Part shown: one piece after another, positions 1-13,040 of the stretch
Position numbering within the stretch: the stretch's first letter is position 1
Layout of the letters: the number at the start of each line of letters is the position of its first letter
Assembly: GCA_958299035.1 (NCBI GenBank)
Contig: CATQJL010000112.1
Location: 42,040,833-42,104,832, forward strand
DNA: 64,000 bases
From: Cylicocyclus nassatus
Lineage: Eukaryota > Nematoda > Chromadorea > Rhabditida > Strongylidae
Reading direction: 5' to 3'
Program-made: the position numbers and the translations under genes
The notes under the pieces: generated by a model
Seen by the model: the letters and a program-made list of their open reading frames with translations, nothing else
Told to the model about the DNA's origin: nothing
Database searches by the model: none

Positions 1-259
1 TTGATCTTGCACGGTGAAGCAAAAACAAAAATTTTGTGGAAATTGTCATTTTACAGGATAAATCCCCTTATCGATGTAATTTTTCCACAAAAACACAGTT
101 TGCAACCAGAAATAAGACATATTGCCCATTTAGAACCTTGCGACGTTTTTTGGAGTGTAAAAAATTGTTTTTGCCGAAAAACTGCGGTAATGAGTGGATT
201 TTTCCCGCAAAATGACTAGTTCACGAATTTTTTGTTTTTGCTTCACCGTGCAAGATCAA
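1..259. mobile_element. MITE with 31-bp perfect terminal inverted repeats
   Basis: Bases 1-31 (starting TTGATCTTGCACGGTGAAGC) are the exact reverse complement of 229-259. The interior is about 200 bp of AT-rich non-coding DNA with poly-T and poly-A runs. The shape is that of a non-autonomous DNA transposon. The left end coincides with the window edge, so the repeat could extend further left and no target duplication can be checked. The family is unknown. Confidence 0.75.
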
Positions 260-428
260 AGCCTTCCAGAGTAACTTATGGACTTCTACAGTGTAAGTAA
301 TTTTTACAGATTTTTTCGGCTAGCTAGCGGCACTCTGCGATTTTCTGGCACCAAACTCAAAATTGCAAATTTTGAAGTCCCATATTTGAGAGCTTCGTTC
401 TCGGGGGCTAGCTCATGAAATCTTGCGC
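260..428. other. Unassigned spacer between two MITEs
   Basis: Mixed-composition DNA with a small near-palindrome (CAAAATTGCAAATTTTG) around 357-373. No coding frame is convincing. It may belong to a larger composite with the TTAA-type element that begins at 429. Confidence 0.3.
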
Positions 429-837
429 TTAAAGGCAGTGTCGCTGAGATTTTTGCATTTTGCAAGCCTTTCGGACCCTGTCTAGCACTGTACGGGCTTA
501 GAATCGCACAAAGTTCCCAAAAACCCCGTTTTCTGGAGGCCCCGCGGAAGCAACGTGGACGAGTTGTACCTTCCAACTTCAGGCTCAGCCACAGTGGCAG
601 CAACAGAGGGGAGGTGGATGCCAAGTGGAGGGACATGTTCAAACGCGTAAGGGGAAAGACCGATGGAGTCGTCCGCGCGTACCAACTGGCTCTCCGCGTA
701 CCACTTTGAGCGAATTTTTCTCAGCGTGGAGGGGGTCAAATTGAGTGGAACTTGTTGCATTGGCCTATTTAGAGGTCCCTATAATAGAATATGTGAAGAT
801 CCGCGCGACCTCAACTTTGGTGAGACACTGCCTTTAA
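429..837. mobile_element. TTAA-site MITE, AGGCAGTGTC family, copy 1
   Basis: The left end reads TTAAAGGCAGTGTC (429-442) and the right end reads GACACTGCCTTTAA, its inverse (about 824-837). TTAA lies at both borders. The interior is GC-rich and has no credible protein. Two further elements in this window, near 53946-54383 and 56152-56557, share the terminal motif and the 400-440 bp size, so this is a repeated family. TTAA target sites are typical of piggyBac-type transposition; assigning this family to piggyBac is inference. Confidence 0.7.
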
Positions 838-891
838 ACATCCATCATGGAGCGCAGGCCTTCTAATATTTTTAGAGAACAAGATTGTGAA

Positions 892-961
892 TTTAGGTTT
901 AGTCATTGAAAAGTTATTGAATTTTGTTTGAATTACGCAAGAACTTTCTAGCCAACCTAAT
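892..961. mobile_element. Short mariner-type MITE remnant
   Basis: A 70-bp stretch begins TTTAGGTTTAGTC and ends GCCAACCTAATA, giving imperfect inverted ends of the TTAGGTTGGC type. The same ends appear on the larger elements at 21479 and 23632. It has no coding capacity and is probably an internally deleted copy. Confidence 0.45.
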
Positions 962-962
962 A

Positions 963-1595
963 TTTTTCGTTAGAACTAGAAAAAAATTGAAAATTAATAT
1001 TAATCAGCAAAATTAAATTATTTTGAAGTTGATTTGAACTGAACTTAAATCAGATAAAATTAAATTACTTAAATTGATTAATAAATTAAAAATCAATTAA
1101 AACTGAGTCCGTTGAAAAAAATCTCTGCAAGTGCCCAGCCCAGGATTTTCCATCACAATCTAATAGATACTTTTTGCGTGACTTCTACTTCCTCATAGCT
1201 TTTGGAGGAGATACAAGTAATTTTTTATGCTTCCATTGTCTCCTTTCTCAAATGTGATCATCCCTAGAACTGAACTCAGCCTCGAGAACCTTCTCCAAAA
1301 CGATGGCATCGTGCCGCGCTGCTAATTCGAATCAGTTAAAAATGCTTCTGCGCTCTAAAAAAGTTTGTGAAAAACCTCGAAAGTATTCTTGATCTAGTCC
1401 ACGTTTGGGCAATATGGGCTTCCTATAAATTTGTTATTTTGTTCCATTTTCATTGGCAAATAAAGCTTAAAATTTTGATGAATTCCATAGTTTTGCTAGC
1501 GCTAATGTTTATCTGTTTTGTTGGAGAGATCGACATGGGGTGGGAAACAGTAACTTTGCAATGTTCTAGCTAGTAGAACGAAGAATTTCGATCTC
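963..1595. other. AT-rich non-coding DNA
   Basis: Nothing is recognised here. The stretch 963-1110 is dominated by AAATTAA-like simple sequence and the rest has no sustained codon structure. Confidence 0.4.
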
Positions 1596-2500
1596 TTGCA
1601 ATGCCAACCACACGAAAACGTGGAACGAGTTTTCTCATCTGCGATCAATCTGATGTCACCGCCGCCGCCGCCAGCGTCAGCGGCGCCAGCGCTGGCGAAG
1701 GAGAGACTATTGCGAAATCGAGAAGCCGCTTTGACGATCGTCGACGATCGTCAGATTTCGAATCATCCCACGTCGAACGGTCGGCTGTCGATCGTCGACG
1801 TCGTCTGGCGCGGCGCCGACGACAGCCGAACAGCCAGCTCATCTCCGCGCCCCCATGGTGTCCTCTTCTTATCGCTCACTGCTGATCGTCGTCGTTGACG
1901 TTACAAAGGGTGGTGGTGGTGCGAAACACGCTTTCGACGGAACACGTACTCAATCGATCGACCCGTAGCTGTTTCTGACAATAAATTACACTCTCTATTG
2001 GCCAGAAAAGCACACTGCCAATCTTTGAAGATCACGGGGCATGGCTTGCCCCGTTTAAAATCCTCCGTGCACTCGCGGGGTCCGTAATGGTAGGGGCGCA
2101 AGCCGGAAATGCACGTCGACGGCAGAGCGTCGTGCAAGCGCGAGCACGCTTTTTGCTATTTCGCAGTTGTTTATCGCCGGGCACGCCCGTAACTCACAAC
2201 AAAATCCGGGGCTGTACGCACAAATCCGCGCTAAGAGGAGGGGGGGGGGAGGAGTGTGCCTCCAGAACGGGGGTAACCACTCGACCACCTCCAAAAATCC
2301 ACCAGAATCGATGTGTGTGTGCAGCGCTTCTCAACCTTGAGCGACAGCCGTCATCTCCCCAGGGGCTGTTCACGGTTTATTTACTGCCCGGCTCCGGCCA
2401 AGTACTACGAGGTTCCATAAATTGCTCGGAGACGCAGCCAAAAATAGAACGAGCGCTGCGATGCAGTGCTAAGAATAGATGCTTGGAAACAGAATAGACT
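1596..2500. promoter_or_regulatory. CpG/GC-rich island with a palindromic core
   Basis: GC content rises sharply against the AT-rich surroundings. The island contains CCG-repeat runs (1660-1690), a 22-nt perfect palindrome at 1732-1753 built on GACGATCGTCGACGATCGTC, and a G10 tract at 2240-2249. Open frames on both strands overlap each other and lack plausible splice donors, which fits a regulatory island better than an exon. It is on the 5' side of kin-1, but the distance (about 16 kb) makes any link speculative. Confidence 0.35.
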
Positions 2501-4719
2501 AGTACTTTGACGCACGTAAACGATAAAAATAGCATGGGCAAGGCCACGAGATGGTTCCATTGCTTGTCCTGCGTCTCAGCGCTGTAACGCGAGCAATTTT
2601 CGGCTTATTATCAAGGTGTTTCGTCCCATAAATGTTTTTTCTTCGCATCGTTCTATGCATGAATCCCACAAACTCAACACGTATAAATCATTTCTAGTCT
2701 TTTCATGCAGAAAAAAGCCTTAGCATCGTCTGTGTGCGTCAGTCTAGTATGCCTTATCGTTTGTCTCGACTCCGCTGCACTTTCGAATCCAATTCTCGAC
2801 TGCTGCTGCTGTCGATGACCTCGCCTCCATCTCCAGCACTATTTGATACAAAATTCTCTCTTTGTTAGCTATGGATGTGCTCCTCAGCTGTTCAGTCACA
2901 CATATGTTTGCTGTTCGTTTCATAGCTGTCATAACAATGACGTGAAAAATAGAAGAGAATATAGCGCATGTAAAGTCGGCGAGGGCAGTACTTTGTACCC
3001 CTGTGTGCTCTTTTAGTTCAATTTATCGAGGAGTTTGGCAAACATTATTTTTTTCTGAGGCTGATCTCATTTCCTGTGTTCCCTCCGTAGTTCTGAACCC
3101 CGTTGCCAAACCGCATAGAACTCCTCGGCATCAGCTGCACTTTGGGGACAATCGGTGCTGCAGCCGCTGGCGCGGGGCCTACTTTCTTGTGATGTTTTGC
3201 TGGTCGAATAGGGCGGGCAGCGAATTGACTGGTTTAATTCATGGCGCTTTCCGACTCCGAATCTGACTGCCAGTCGCCGAAAACAATGCGTGCACTATGC
3301 GCTTTTGCGCCCACACTTTCTCGGCCTTCCGCCAGGCCTTTTTCGGATTTTTCGCCCCTGGCCTCGGTCCGTGCGTGGATGTCGCCTGAGTGAGTATTGG
3401 CTCGGCTCCTTCGCCAGCCTCACTACTCCGCTCCAGCTCTGGAGAAAGCTCCAGCTTTGGCCTCTCGGCTCCTCTGGAGGTTCCGAAAGTCTCGCTTCGC
3501 TCAGCCAGAGCGGCACTCTGCCTTAATCCTGGCCGTCGCGTCGATACTCGCCTATTACACAACGCTCTCTCTCTAGCTCCCCTCTACGTTTCTCTCTCCT
3601 CACTCTTCACTTTTTTTACTTTTTTCTCGATTTTCTGTCCTTCAGCTCGCTTTTTCGCCGAAATTCGTACTCAATTACTTCCTCGTCTAGCCGTTCTCTC
3701 CCACGCCCTCATTACATCCTCTAACTCATTCCACATCAAGATAATGATATGCTTGTCAAGTCATTCAAGAGCAACCTATTGATTTACTTTTTTATCTCGT
3801 GCATCTCTATCCAGAAGGGTGCTAATTGTATAGAAATCATGTTTCAAAGCTATAGCCAACTGAAGATGATTCAGCGATTTCCAAATCTAGCGTATTTGTC
3901 TATCACTGCAATCTTTTTTACTTCGCCCATGTATGAAGCAATCCAAGCAATCCAAGGCTAGGCTTTTTTTCTCCCGCAAAGTACACGATGCTAATAACCG
4001 AGACGTTCTTCACAGCTGGTTACATAGATTGTTGACGGCTGTTTGTCTCCGCAAGGGGGCCTATAGGCCTGATTGCAAGTATGTGATCGCTTTTTGTCTT
4101 CAGCAGTTCCACATTCTTATCAGTTGGCAGAATTCCTTCCCCTTCAATTTTTTCCACAATCATTCCTTTTGTCTCAGTCATACCTTTTGACTCATCTTTT
4201 GATTTGTTGATCTTCTTCGAAGAGTATTGAGAACATCAGCAAGCATCTACAGGATACAAAAATAGTGAGATTGTGATTGAATTTCACAAACGCTGATTTG
4301 TTGTGACTTGAGGAGAATTCGCGCAATTTGAGACATAGCGTAAATAATAGAAAAATATCTTTGACGCAAATAAACTGTGTCATTTGTGAAAAGAAATGAC
4401 GACGATGTTCGATGCCATGCTCCTCGTGGTCTCTTTCTTGTGATGTAGTGAAACTATCTTGGACACATATGTTATTCTTTTTAGGTCTCGCGGTGGCGAT
4501 TACTATATTTCCGAATTTTGCATTACTTTTTATTACTCGCCAGATTTTATGGACAATTTATTTTGGAATGATTTTTTGCAACTATCGTTCTATTCTGGTG
4601 CTGTTAGCAATCAATTTATTTTATGTACCAATAAATCGCGAAATTATAAGACTATTCTGGCTTTAGCACTGCATAAATTACGTCGATTAGTCAAAATATC
4701 ATCTTTCTAGACTAAAAAT
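2501..4719. other. Gene-free stretch with a GC-rich segment at about 3000-3750
   Basis: 2501-3000 and 3750-4719 are AT-rich with no coding signal. 3100-3700 is GC-rich, CpG-containing and pyrimidine-rich toward its end (CTCTCTCT, TTTTTCTC). A donor-like GTGAGT near 3391 follows a short ATG frame but leaves phase 2, which fits no downstream kin-1 acceptor, so I do not call an exon. Confidence 0.35.
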
Positions 4720-5230
4720 TTAGTAGTACAATGCTAGACACGAATGAATTTCACTACTACTTGAGCTCAAAAATCCAAAATCACCATATCAAATATGTTC
4801 CAATTATCTCATCAATTGGTCATTCATTTTTCATTGAAATGTAATTATAGCGTTTTGCGAGATTAAATGCTATTTTTCGAAAATCAAGTAGGACTCAATC
4901 TTTCTGCAATTGGACAAAGTATTTTTTTTTTCACTTTAGAAAGGAAATACAATGTTGTGCAAGAATAGGTGCTATCCTTCACTTCACCTGGCAAAAAAAT
5001 TGGAACTAAATATCAGATATGTTTTATTTATTTCATTGATTAGTCAGTCATTTTTCAAATTAAAAAGGAAGTACAGTGTTGTGCAAGAATAATTGCTATC
5101 TTTAGCTGGTTCAGACATGCTCAAATGTTTGGAAATGAAAATTCAATAGATATCAATTATTGTCTCGACAGACAAGTGTTATATTTTTGATCCAGAAGGG
5201 AAGCACATGTTTTGCAAGACTGGAAGCCTT
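4720..5230. repeat. Degenerate tandem repeat, unit about 105-130 bp
   Basis: A motif close to GGAAGTACAATGTTGTGCAA recurs near 4945 and 5067, with more diverged copies near 4838 and 5200. Between copies, similar text recurs (TCAGATATGTT, TCATTTTTCA, TTGGTCATTCATT). The spacing varies from about 107 to 132 bp. This is an old, decayed minisatellite with no gene content. Confidence 0.55.
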
Positions 5231-5489
5231 TTGCTGATTCATCTACATTCAAAAAATCCGGAGCTAAAAGTTAAGCAGATTTTCTGGCCGAGAAAACTTT
5301 TTTAATACTGTGCTACTTATGTCTTGTTGAGTGATAAGCATTGAGTTTCCTATTTTCACTAAAAATTCTAAGTTTGAAAAGGTCGAAAATTGAAAATTTT
5401 CCTAAAATATATCTGCATTATCCTCTATTAATCTTCGCCTTCACCATTTCTTCCTTCCCATCTTTGTCCATGGAAAATTTGATGTAGAA

Positions 5490-5900
5490 GACTAATATCC
5501 ATTAGTGGAACCATCTCGAGTTTTTCCGCTACCCTCGGATGCTTCCCGCCTCTTGTCTATCTCTTTCAGCCCCAATGCCTTTCTTCGAAATTTGCCATTT
5601 CTTTTGCGCGCAGCCAATGCTATGCGGAGGGGGGGGGGGGGGTGTATAGCTCCGCATCGCCTTTCTCTTATTCGACTACCACACATTCTTCAATGGTCGG
5701 AGAGCGCGATGCGATTCACATCGCAGCCGGACACCCTCTGATAACCGAATCATTGATTAGAGTGCGTGGCGAGCGTCGTGTGCGATTCGCAGCCGCGACT
5801 CATGTAACCTTTGTGTGCGGGGGGCCCCGTTCCCCGTGGGGGCCACTACCGCCCCGCGCGTTCTCGTAGGGGATCGGCTTGGTCCCGTCGATTAGGTCGT
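5490..5900. promoter_or_regulatory. GC-rich island with a G14 tract
   Basis: A CpG-rich patch in AT-rich DNA, with an uninterrupted G run at 5629-5642. Frames on both strands are short and mutually overlapping, and no splice donor of suitable phase is seen. Promoter or enhancer use is possible but unproven. Confidence 0.3.
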
Positions 5901-8900
5901 CGTCGTTGTCGTCTCATTTGCATCCGAGCATCATTTGTTTTCAATTAGTTGCCGTGCAAATTGCTTCCTCGCTGAGGAATGTCTCAACAATGCACTGCTG
6001 ATTCTTAGAAAGGAAATAAATAGTTTGGTAAAGCTTTGGTGGAGATTTTTGCTATAACAAATTGTACCAGATTTGTAAGTAAGGTCATTTGCAACTCAGT
6101 GAGTGGGCTGCACAACACGCGCGGTATCTCACGACTTACACGTTTACAGGCTGCATTTATGAAAATTTCTCGTGGTTATCTTCTCTCCTGGAGTGCAAAA
6201 AGGTATTAGGTGCAGATAATCATTCTACCACAGTATGTCCACTCCGTCTATCTACTGTTCAATGGTAGTCGTGAAGTGCTGCGCATAATGTGCAGTCGCA
6301 CATATTAACTTGTAAATGGTTCCACAATGTTGTTTGTGCGGAAAAATGGCAGGAGAGCGCACATTTCTGAGTTTTGCTTACTTTCTACGGCAATGACTAC
6401 TTTTTACGCGCAACTGTTGTTAGCAACGCAAGTATACGGAAATGAACATTTAATCTGCTAGACTATAACCGTCTTACGTCAGATTATTTCTCTAAGAAGT
6501 GAAAGCAACTGCTGATATGATCCTAGCACCTTCATTTTTTTCGAAGCAATCACTGGACAGTAAACCAAAATCTTAGATTTTAGAGTCGATTTTGCAGTAC
6601 AATTGTGCGAGTTTCTTCTATTAAACTGCAGAACAATTTCTGCACGTGGGCAGCTTCGCCCTTTTGACTACATCTCAACTTACAATTCTACGAGCGATAA
6701 TCTTTTCTCCAAGTCAGTCCTTAGAAAGTGTAAAGTTTTGACGTCATTTCCTTTGTCGATCGACTTCGAATTCGCCAATTACCCATTTCATGCGCTCTTG
6801 ATTTCGGAGACTTTTTCGCCTTTCCTGACAAACGCTGCTGAACTCTTTTAAGGGGAAGGGGAGGGGGGGGGGGGAGGGGAGGAGGGGAGAGTTTACTCCT
6901 AATCAAATATCCAATCCTGTCATGCTTATTCAGCTATGAAAAAAGGACTCACGTTGGATTGCCGCAGTAATTTCTCTTCAATTCCGCCTACTCGTTCTTT
7001 CTTTGAGGGATTGATCTTGAATCATTCACAAAAAGAACGTAAAGAATTCGTACTAGAGTTGTTTGGAAAACATTGTTTCTTACAATTCTTTGTAATTTAA
7101 CAACTGTTTTACTATCGGAGATCTCAACAAAAAAGAAATCGAAATGCTGAGAAAAAAGTCGCAATCATAACTCTCATAGAAACATACGATCAGCAAGATT
7201 TTTTTCTCATAAACAGAAAGCTGTCAAACCACAATTGGAATGATGTTGAACCTTGTGGGCCCAAATCTGAAAAAAAAAAACATTTCGTCTGTTTCTGTTT
7301 ATCAACAATATTTTCGTACTTGGAATAGTTAAAAACGCAGTTAGAAATTGCGTGATTTTCTCTTTATAACTAATGAAGTAGATGAATTTTAGACCAGATA
7401 ATCATGACTCTCTACAATTTTTGGAGTAAGACGCATGGACCTACCTGTTCTTGCTCTCCCATCAGCACGCTCTCAAAGCTTGCGCTTAATTTTTCTACCT
7501 TTTTTACTGCCCACCTTGATTTATTAACTTGCCCATTTTATTGCTACCTTTATTGGAGAAGGGCCTTGTGTGATAGTGAAAACGTCGCTGCATCGGGCGG
7601 TGCCCTGCCTAATGGCGTGATTCTTTTCAAGTCGTCCTTGAAGATTGATCGCCTTTTCTGTAGATCCGATTTTCATAGAAGTCTGGTAAACAGAGTTACT
7701 AAGTTACTTTAGTTGCATTTTTCCCTTTGCCACGTTTGCTATGTATAAATGCTTGGGAAACGTCCTTGAAAATGCGTAATCTTCCCGAGTCTAGAGATTT
7801 TTTTGAATTTTCGTAGTTTTCCTTTCAACTTTTCCCTTTCTTTTCAATACTATTGTATGTGATATGATAAGCATATCCATATATAACAAATGTACATAAC
7901 ACGTACAAATATTTTTCCAAACATTATTGATGCGAACTTACGAACTTATATCTGATCTTGTATAGCGGTATTACGCTGATAACATTCCATCTCATTCCAC
8001 TCTTCTGCTATCTGAAAAAATGCCTTTTATGAGCATCATATATTTTCATCAATTCAGTCTCAGCCATAATCTCAGAACGTGAGGTATTTTCTGTTGGTTT
8101 ATTTCTTTTCTAAGAGTTCTTGCCGTTCACCTGTTCGCCCTCCCTTCTCTCCTCCCCTCCCCCCCCCCCCCTCCTCCTCGCTTGACTTCAGCATCAGATA
8201 TAAGATAGTATGAGCCTATTTCGATAGGATTAGCATTCTTTCAAAAATTTCTTTGGGGAACTAAAACATGACGAAAGCCGTATGTGTTCCCGTTTGTCAC
8301 TTTTATAACCCTTATTTTCTGTCTCATATGTCGGTAGATTATAGGTGTTTATACCCAGGTATTTTGTGCTTATAGTATAATGCAATCCACATTTCAAAAA
8401 TAGACCATGTACCTGCTCCCCGTAGGGAATTTGATGCGGCTCATCCGCGACTTTTCACAAAACTGGTTTTGAATAGCGTATGTGTCAAAAGAGGCTCAAA
8501 TTCAGCATTGCTAGTTTCTGTTTTTCTGTTTTGGTTGGCTGGTTGACCTTCCAGTTCTGGACTGTGATTCCTGAATCTATGGAAAGGCCACTGTTGCTGG
8601 AAATTTCAAAATTCAACTCTTGCAAATGTTGTTTTGAAAATGGTTGGCGAATTTTAGACTGTATGAGTAATGCAATTTTTTCGGATTTTTTTTCGAAATT
8701 AAAAATTAACACTCCATATGAATGAGCTCCTGTACCGTTTTCGAAGAGTTATAGTATGAGTCACATAAGTGGGGGAGGGGGAACCTAGATTGCCTGGGAA
8801 CTGAATTTGCTACATATTTTTAATACCTTCTTCATTGACTTTTAGTTGCTATCAATTTTTAATTGCTTGCTTTATGGATGTCCTAGTGGGAGGCTCGTAA

Positions 8901-9309
8901 AATTTTTTGTGACGCTGCGATCGTGGGTGGTCATGGTTCCAAATTTTAGCTTCGATTTATGCGAATGATAAATTATGTGAAGGTCTGAAGGACCATTTAG
9001 GCTTGCTTTGCTGTGTTTCATCCGCCCTTGCTGGCGTTTATACTTCCGCGCAAGTCTAAAAAAACAATGTACTCGTGAACAACCTGATATAAACATGATT
9101 TTTTGACTCATGTGAAATATCTGCTCTGAATATCCGCATCATTCATGCACTGAGTTTTGATAGGGTTTAGGTGACTAATAGAACAACCCCATCGTCTATT
9201 TTTGAAGTGATTGACCATGTTTTTGCAAAATCACGTATTATCCCCTTAGGAGAGTTTAGCCCGTCTTTCCAAGGCTAAATAGGGAATGCTTGAAGTGCAG
9301 AGATTAAGC
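5901..9309. other. Gene-free AT-rich DNA with isolated G/C tracts
   Basis: No coding exon is supported. Visible items are a cAMP-response-element match TGACGTCA near 6740, a G12 tract at 6863-6874 with further G-runs beside it, and a C13 tract at 8159-8171. Several weakly open frames lack codon bias or recognisable motifs. Confidence 0.35.
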
Positions 9310-9990
9310 GCAGCTGATGAGCAGCGGGCTGCGTCACCGGCAGATGACATCATGGGCGAAGAAGTCCGTAATGCGAACCGCTGCTGCGCTCTCAGCAGCA
9401 GCTATTCTTAGCTTCTGCAGGTTCTTCCTCATGTCGGCGGGGCCCCGTACACGCGCCCGCATTCTCAGACAACAACAGCGAGCGGCCTCGCCCGTGTGCC
9501 AAAGCGTCGCCGGGGCTGTGGAGTGAGAGTGAAAGGGGCTTGCGCGAGTTCGGCTCCACCTCGGCGAGAATCGCTGCTGCTCGGACCCGACCGGGCTGCT
9601 GCTGCTTCCGCGATTCGACGCAACCACCACGACGTCTATTGATTTCCAACCCCCCCCCCTCCATTTTCGGGACGAGAATATGAGTTAACCACACACACGG
9701 GCCGCTGTCCCTGATGTGCTTGCTCCCTGCCGCGGAGTGAAGCGTCACCCCAACTCACCCCCTCCTTTTATGGAGTGCAGCCGAATAGCAGCCCCTTCTT
9801 CTTCCATTAGCGGGCTCTTCCGCCTTGCAAATTAGCCTCGGCTGAGGGCGGAATCGTCGTTGCCAACGAGCTGCGCCGCTCCAGACTTCGCCCCTGCTAA
9901 GCTGTTTTTGCCCACCTCAATCAGTCAAAAATGCCCCGAGTTGTCTGTTTAGTGCGGCCGGCTTCAATTTGAGAACGCGCCACCCCAATC
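9310..9990. promoter_or_regulatory. GC-rich island
   Basis: About 700 bp of CpG-rich sequence with CTGCTGCTG runs and a C10 tract at 9650-9659. Overlapping frames on both strands (about 70-118 codons) are composition artefacts; none contains a known motif. It could be an upstream promoter or enhancer. Confidence 0.3.
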
Positions 9991-10099
9991 GAATTTCTTT
10001 TGCTCGAACTTGGTTATGCGATGTAAATTCAGGCAATTTGTAGCTACACTTTTTACAAGGTTGACTTTACTTTCATCCTTAGATTTTTCCTGCCAAAGC

Positions 10100-10690
10100 T
10101 ATTCAAAATGAATGCTCGAAACATCATACCTTTGTTCTTCCCCTATTACTTAATTAAAAAATATTTTCCTGTCAAAACTATTCTTTACAATAAATGTGTG
10201 AACCATCTTTTTCAGTTTTTTTCCCGAATAGTGAACTGAAAAATAATTTGATAGCCTAACAAGTGATTCGTTGAATCAATGCTTGAAACATCGTATTTGA
10301 TTTTTTCTGGATAATGAACTGAAAAATTATGTTTCTGCCAAAGTAGTTGTAAAAATAAAGCTTGAAACATCCTTTTTTGGTTTTCGTGAATAGCGGATTG
10401 AAAAATAATGTTTTTTGCCAAAATGATTCGTCAAGGAGATTGTCTGACGCATCTTCTTGTGTAGTTCTTCTTCCTGTCTGACGCATCTTTTTTCCTAGTT
10501 AGTTGAAAAATCATTTTTTCCGCCAAAATGTTCCTGGATTGAATGCTTGAAACACTCAGTGGTTTACTACTAAGTTGAAAAATTTGCTCGGCCAAACTGA
10601 TCTGTCAAAATGAATGTTTAAAACATTTTTTTTGTCTTTTTTCCCTGATAGTGAGCAGGAAATATATCTTCTGACAAGGCAACTTTGTTT
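10100..10690. repeat. Degenerate minisatellite, about seven units of about 80 bp
   Basis: The phrase AATGCTTGAAACATC (or close variants) recurs near 10110, 10187, 10277, 10356, 10439, 10537 and 10611. Each is followed by a T-rich stretch, then GATAGTGAACTGAAAAATAAT-like text and GCCAAAATGATTCGTC-like text. The copies are clearly related but diverged. The region is non-coding; the - strand frames at 10212-10486 are simply the repeat read in frame. Confidence 0.75.
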
Positions 10691-13040
10691 AACTTGTTTG
10701 TTTTTTTTTCATAAAGACTGAATTGAATAGATAGTGAATTTGAGTAGATAATATTTCCTATTAAATAAAGGATTTTCTTTACATGCAGGCATGTGGTTTC
10801 ATCATGAGAGATTATCAATCTACTTCTAGAATCCCAATATAACTTTCGCAGTGTTCAAACTTCGGATATTTCTGGAAACATCTTGCAGAAAAATAGCAAA
10901 TCAATCATTTGTGTTTTGATGTTGCCATATTTAAACCCATTGGAGCGAAAAAGTTATTTGGTTTCAATTCCTCACATCTTGTACTAGAAAATGCATGTGA
11001 CACGTGATTTAATTGAAGAAACAATGTGTTTGCCAGCATAAAAAATCTCTCACATAAATCACAGTGCATGCGAAATGACTTGATAATTCTGTTGTAGATA
11101 TTTCTCGTCGTTTTGAATTACCCATGCCTGGGAGAGTTCTCTGAACTTCTCGAACTTTTCCTTCTCCATGGTAGCCGAACAGCTTGGGGCTTTATCACTA
11201 CTTCACCCTCCCTCTCCCTCTCCCCCCCCCCCCTTCCCCATTCCAGCGCCCCACTATCAATAATCGATGGCTGTGGCTGGTTGTGTTATTCTATGCATCA
11301 ATCAAGCTGTATAGCTAGTCGACTGCTGGTGAATTATCAATCGTCGAGCACCTGTTCGGCTCCCTTTTCTTCTCTCCCCTGTTGTGCTCTTTTTTACACA
11401 TTCCTTCTTACTTCCTCTATCGTTCAGCCATTGCGAATGATAAGCTTACGGTCGTCTGGTTTTATGATCGCATCGCCCACTATCAGCAAACGTGATTGGG
11501 ACTTCACCACTTTCATTCTCACTCCCCCGTATCAGTCATCTCATCTCTTCTATTTTTAACCACCCTTATAAAGTACAACCTAGCCTTTTATGGAACTCCA
11601 CCGCCTGGTTCAGTCATCCTTTCTTTGGTTGTCCATAAATCGACCCACTAGAACTGATATTCCTTCGCATTTCGTACTTTCCGTATTTTTACGATTCTTT
11701 ACGACTGTTTCTCTCGTTTTACAGCCGGAGAAACGACTAAATTTCTCATTTTGGAGTCTGACTACGACCACATACATCGAACCATTATTATTTTTGTTCC
11801 ACCATCATTTCTCTTAATTTTATATTAAATTTGCCACCAAAACAAGTCTGTATAAATTTTATAGTCTTATTAGGTTGTTCATATCATTTTCGAATGGCAT
11901 CATTTTATATTAATTTTTTTTGAAATATTTCCTTTTTTTTTTGAACAACATAGATTGCAAGATAAAACACAAACGTAAGAACATCTATAGAAACACCTGA
12001 GTGATTCTAAAAATCAGACAAACGAAGGAAACAGCGAAAAAATCCCACTTTATATCGACAAATTTATTTATACAGATCTTCCAATATTTTGCTTGCTCAT
12101 CATACTGAAGATATTATCTTCACGAATTATTTCATTCAAACGATGTGCCACTGTAATAATTTAGTTCTGTAGAAAATCAGTGATTACTAATACGAATAGA
12201 TTGAAAAACAAGACAAAAAGTTCATCTTTGCTTTTACTTCCGCGTTCTTCACCATCGGTTGTTTTCGAATTTTTTTCATTTTGAATTTTTAGACCAAAAT
12301 TTTTGAAGTAGTTTACCACACTAATAAATGAATGTTATCAGTGTCCTATAATTTTTTTTCAATTTCACAAGAATTTAGTCTTTCTCTTTCTTTCCTTTAT
12401 TGATTGCTTCTCTTGTTATTACATAATATTATTACATTATTTTCTATTACTCAATATTATTACGTCATGTTATTTTTACTTCCTTTACTTCATTAGTACT
12501 AAATCACGAAATCGGGCTCAAACCAACGTACCTTCCATTCCAGAACGTCTTACAGATCTCAATTTACCCAAACAAACACTTGATACATCAGAAATTTTAC
12601 GTATTTTTACGAAAGAAGCAAAAATTGATAGGGGTAAAATGGCACTCCTTTCCTAGTGGTCCTGGGTTTCTCTCCACACGTGATTATACACTTTATGCAT
12701 TGAGAAGTACGGCTATATACTTGTACCGTTGTAGGCGCTCTCGCTTTTAGGATACATTGACTTTAATGTTGAAATCGGAAAGTAATGGGACAGTAAACTA
12801 GTAAAAATATTGAATAATAGGTAGGCAACGAAAAACATGGAAATATATCACTTGAACCCACAGCACACTTTTTCCAAATTTTTTTGAAGTTTTCACTCTA
12901 CTTATGCACATTTTAAATCGCAGCTTTTTCGAAGTGATTGTTTGACGAGAGCATTTTTCTGTTTGATCTTTCTATATCTTTTTTTATTTACTTTTATCAC
13001 CTTTTCAGATTTATGTTTATTATATCATCGCTCTGAAATG
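10691..13040. other. Gene-free AT-rich DNA
   Basis: No coding exon is supported. 11160-11560 is pyrimidine-rich with a C12 tract at 11222-11233. A mariner-type end motif (TATTAGGTTGTTC) occurs near 11871, with no convincing partner. Confidence 0.35.

Noticed and set aside
3386..3400. GTGAGT donor after a short ATG frame as a further kin-1 first exon
   Set aside because: Leaves phase 2, which fits neither the 34069 (phase 1) nor the 41521 (phase 0) acceptor.
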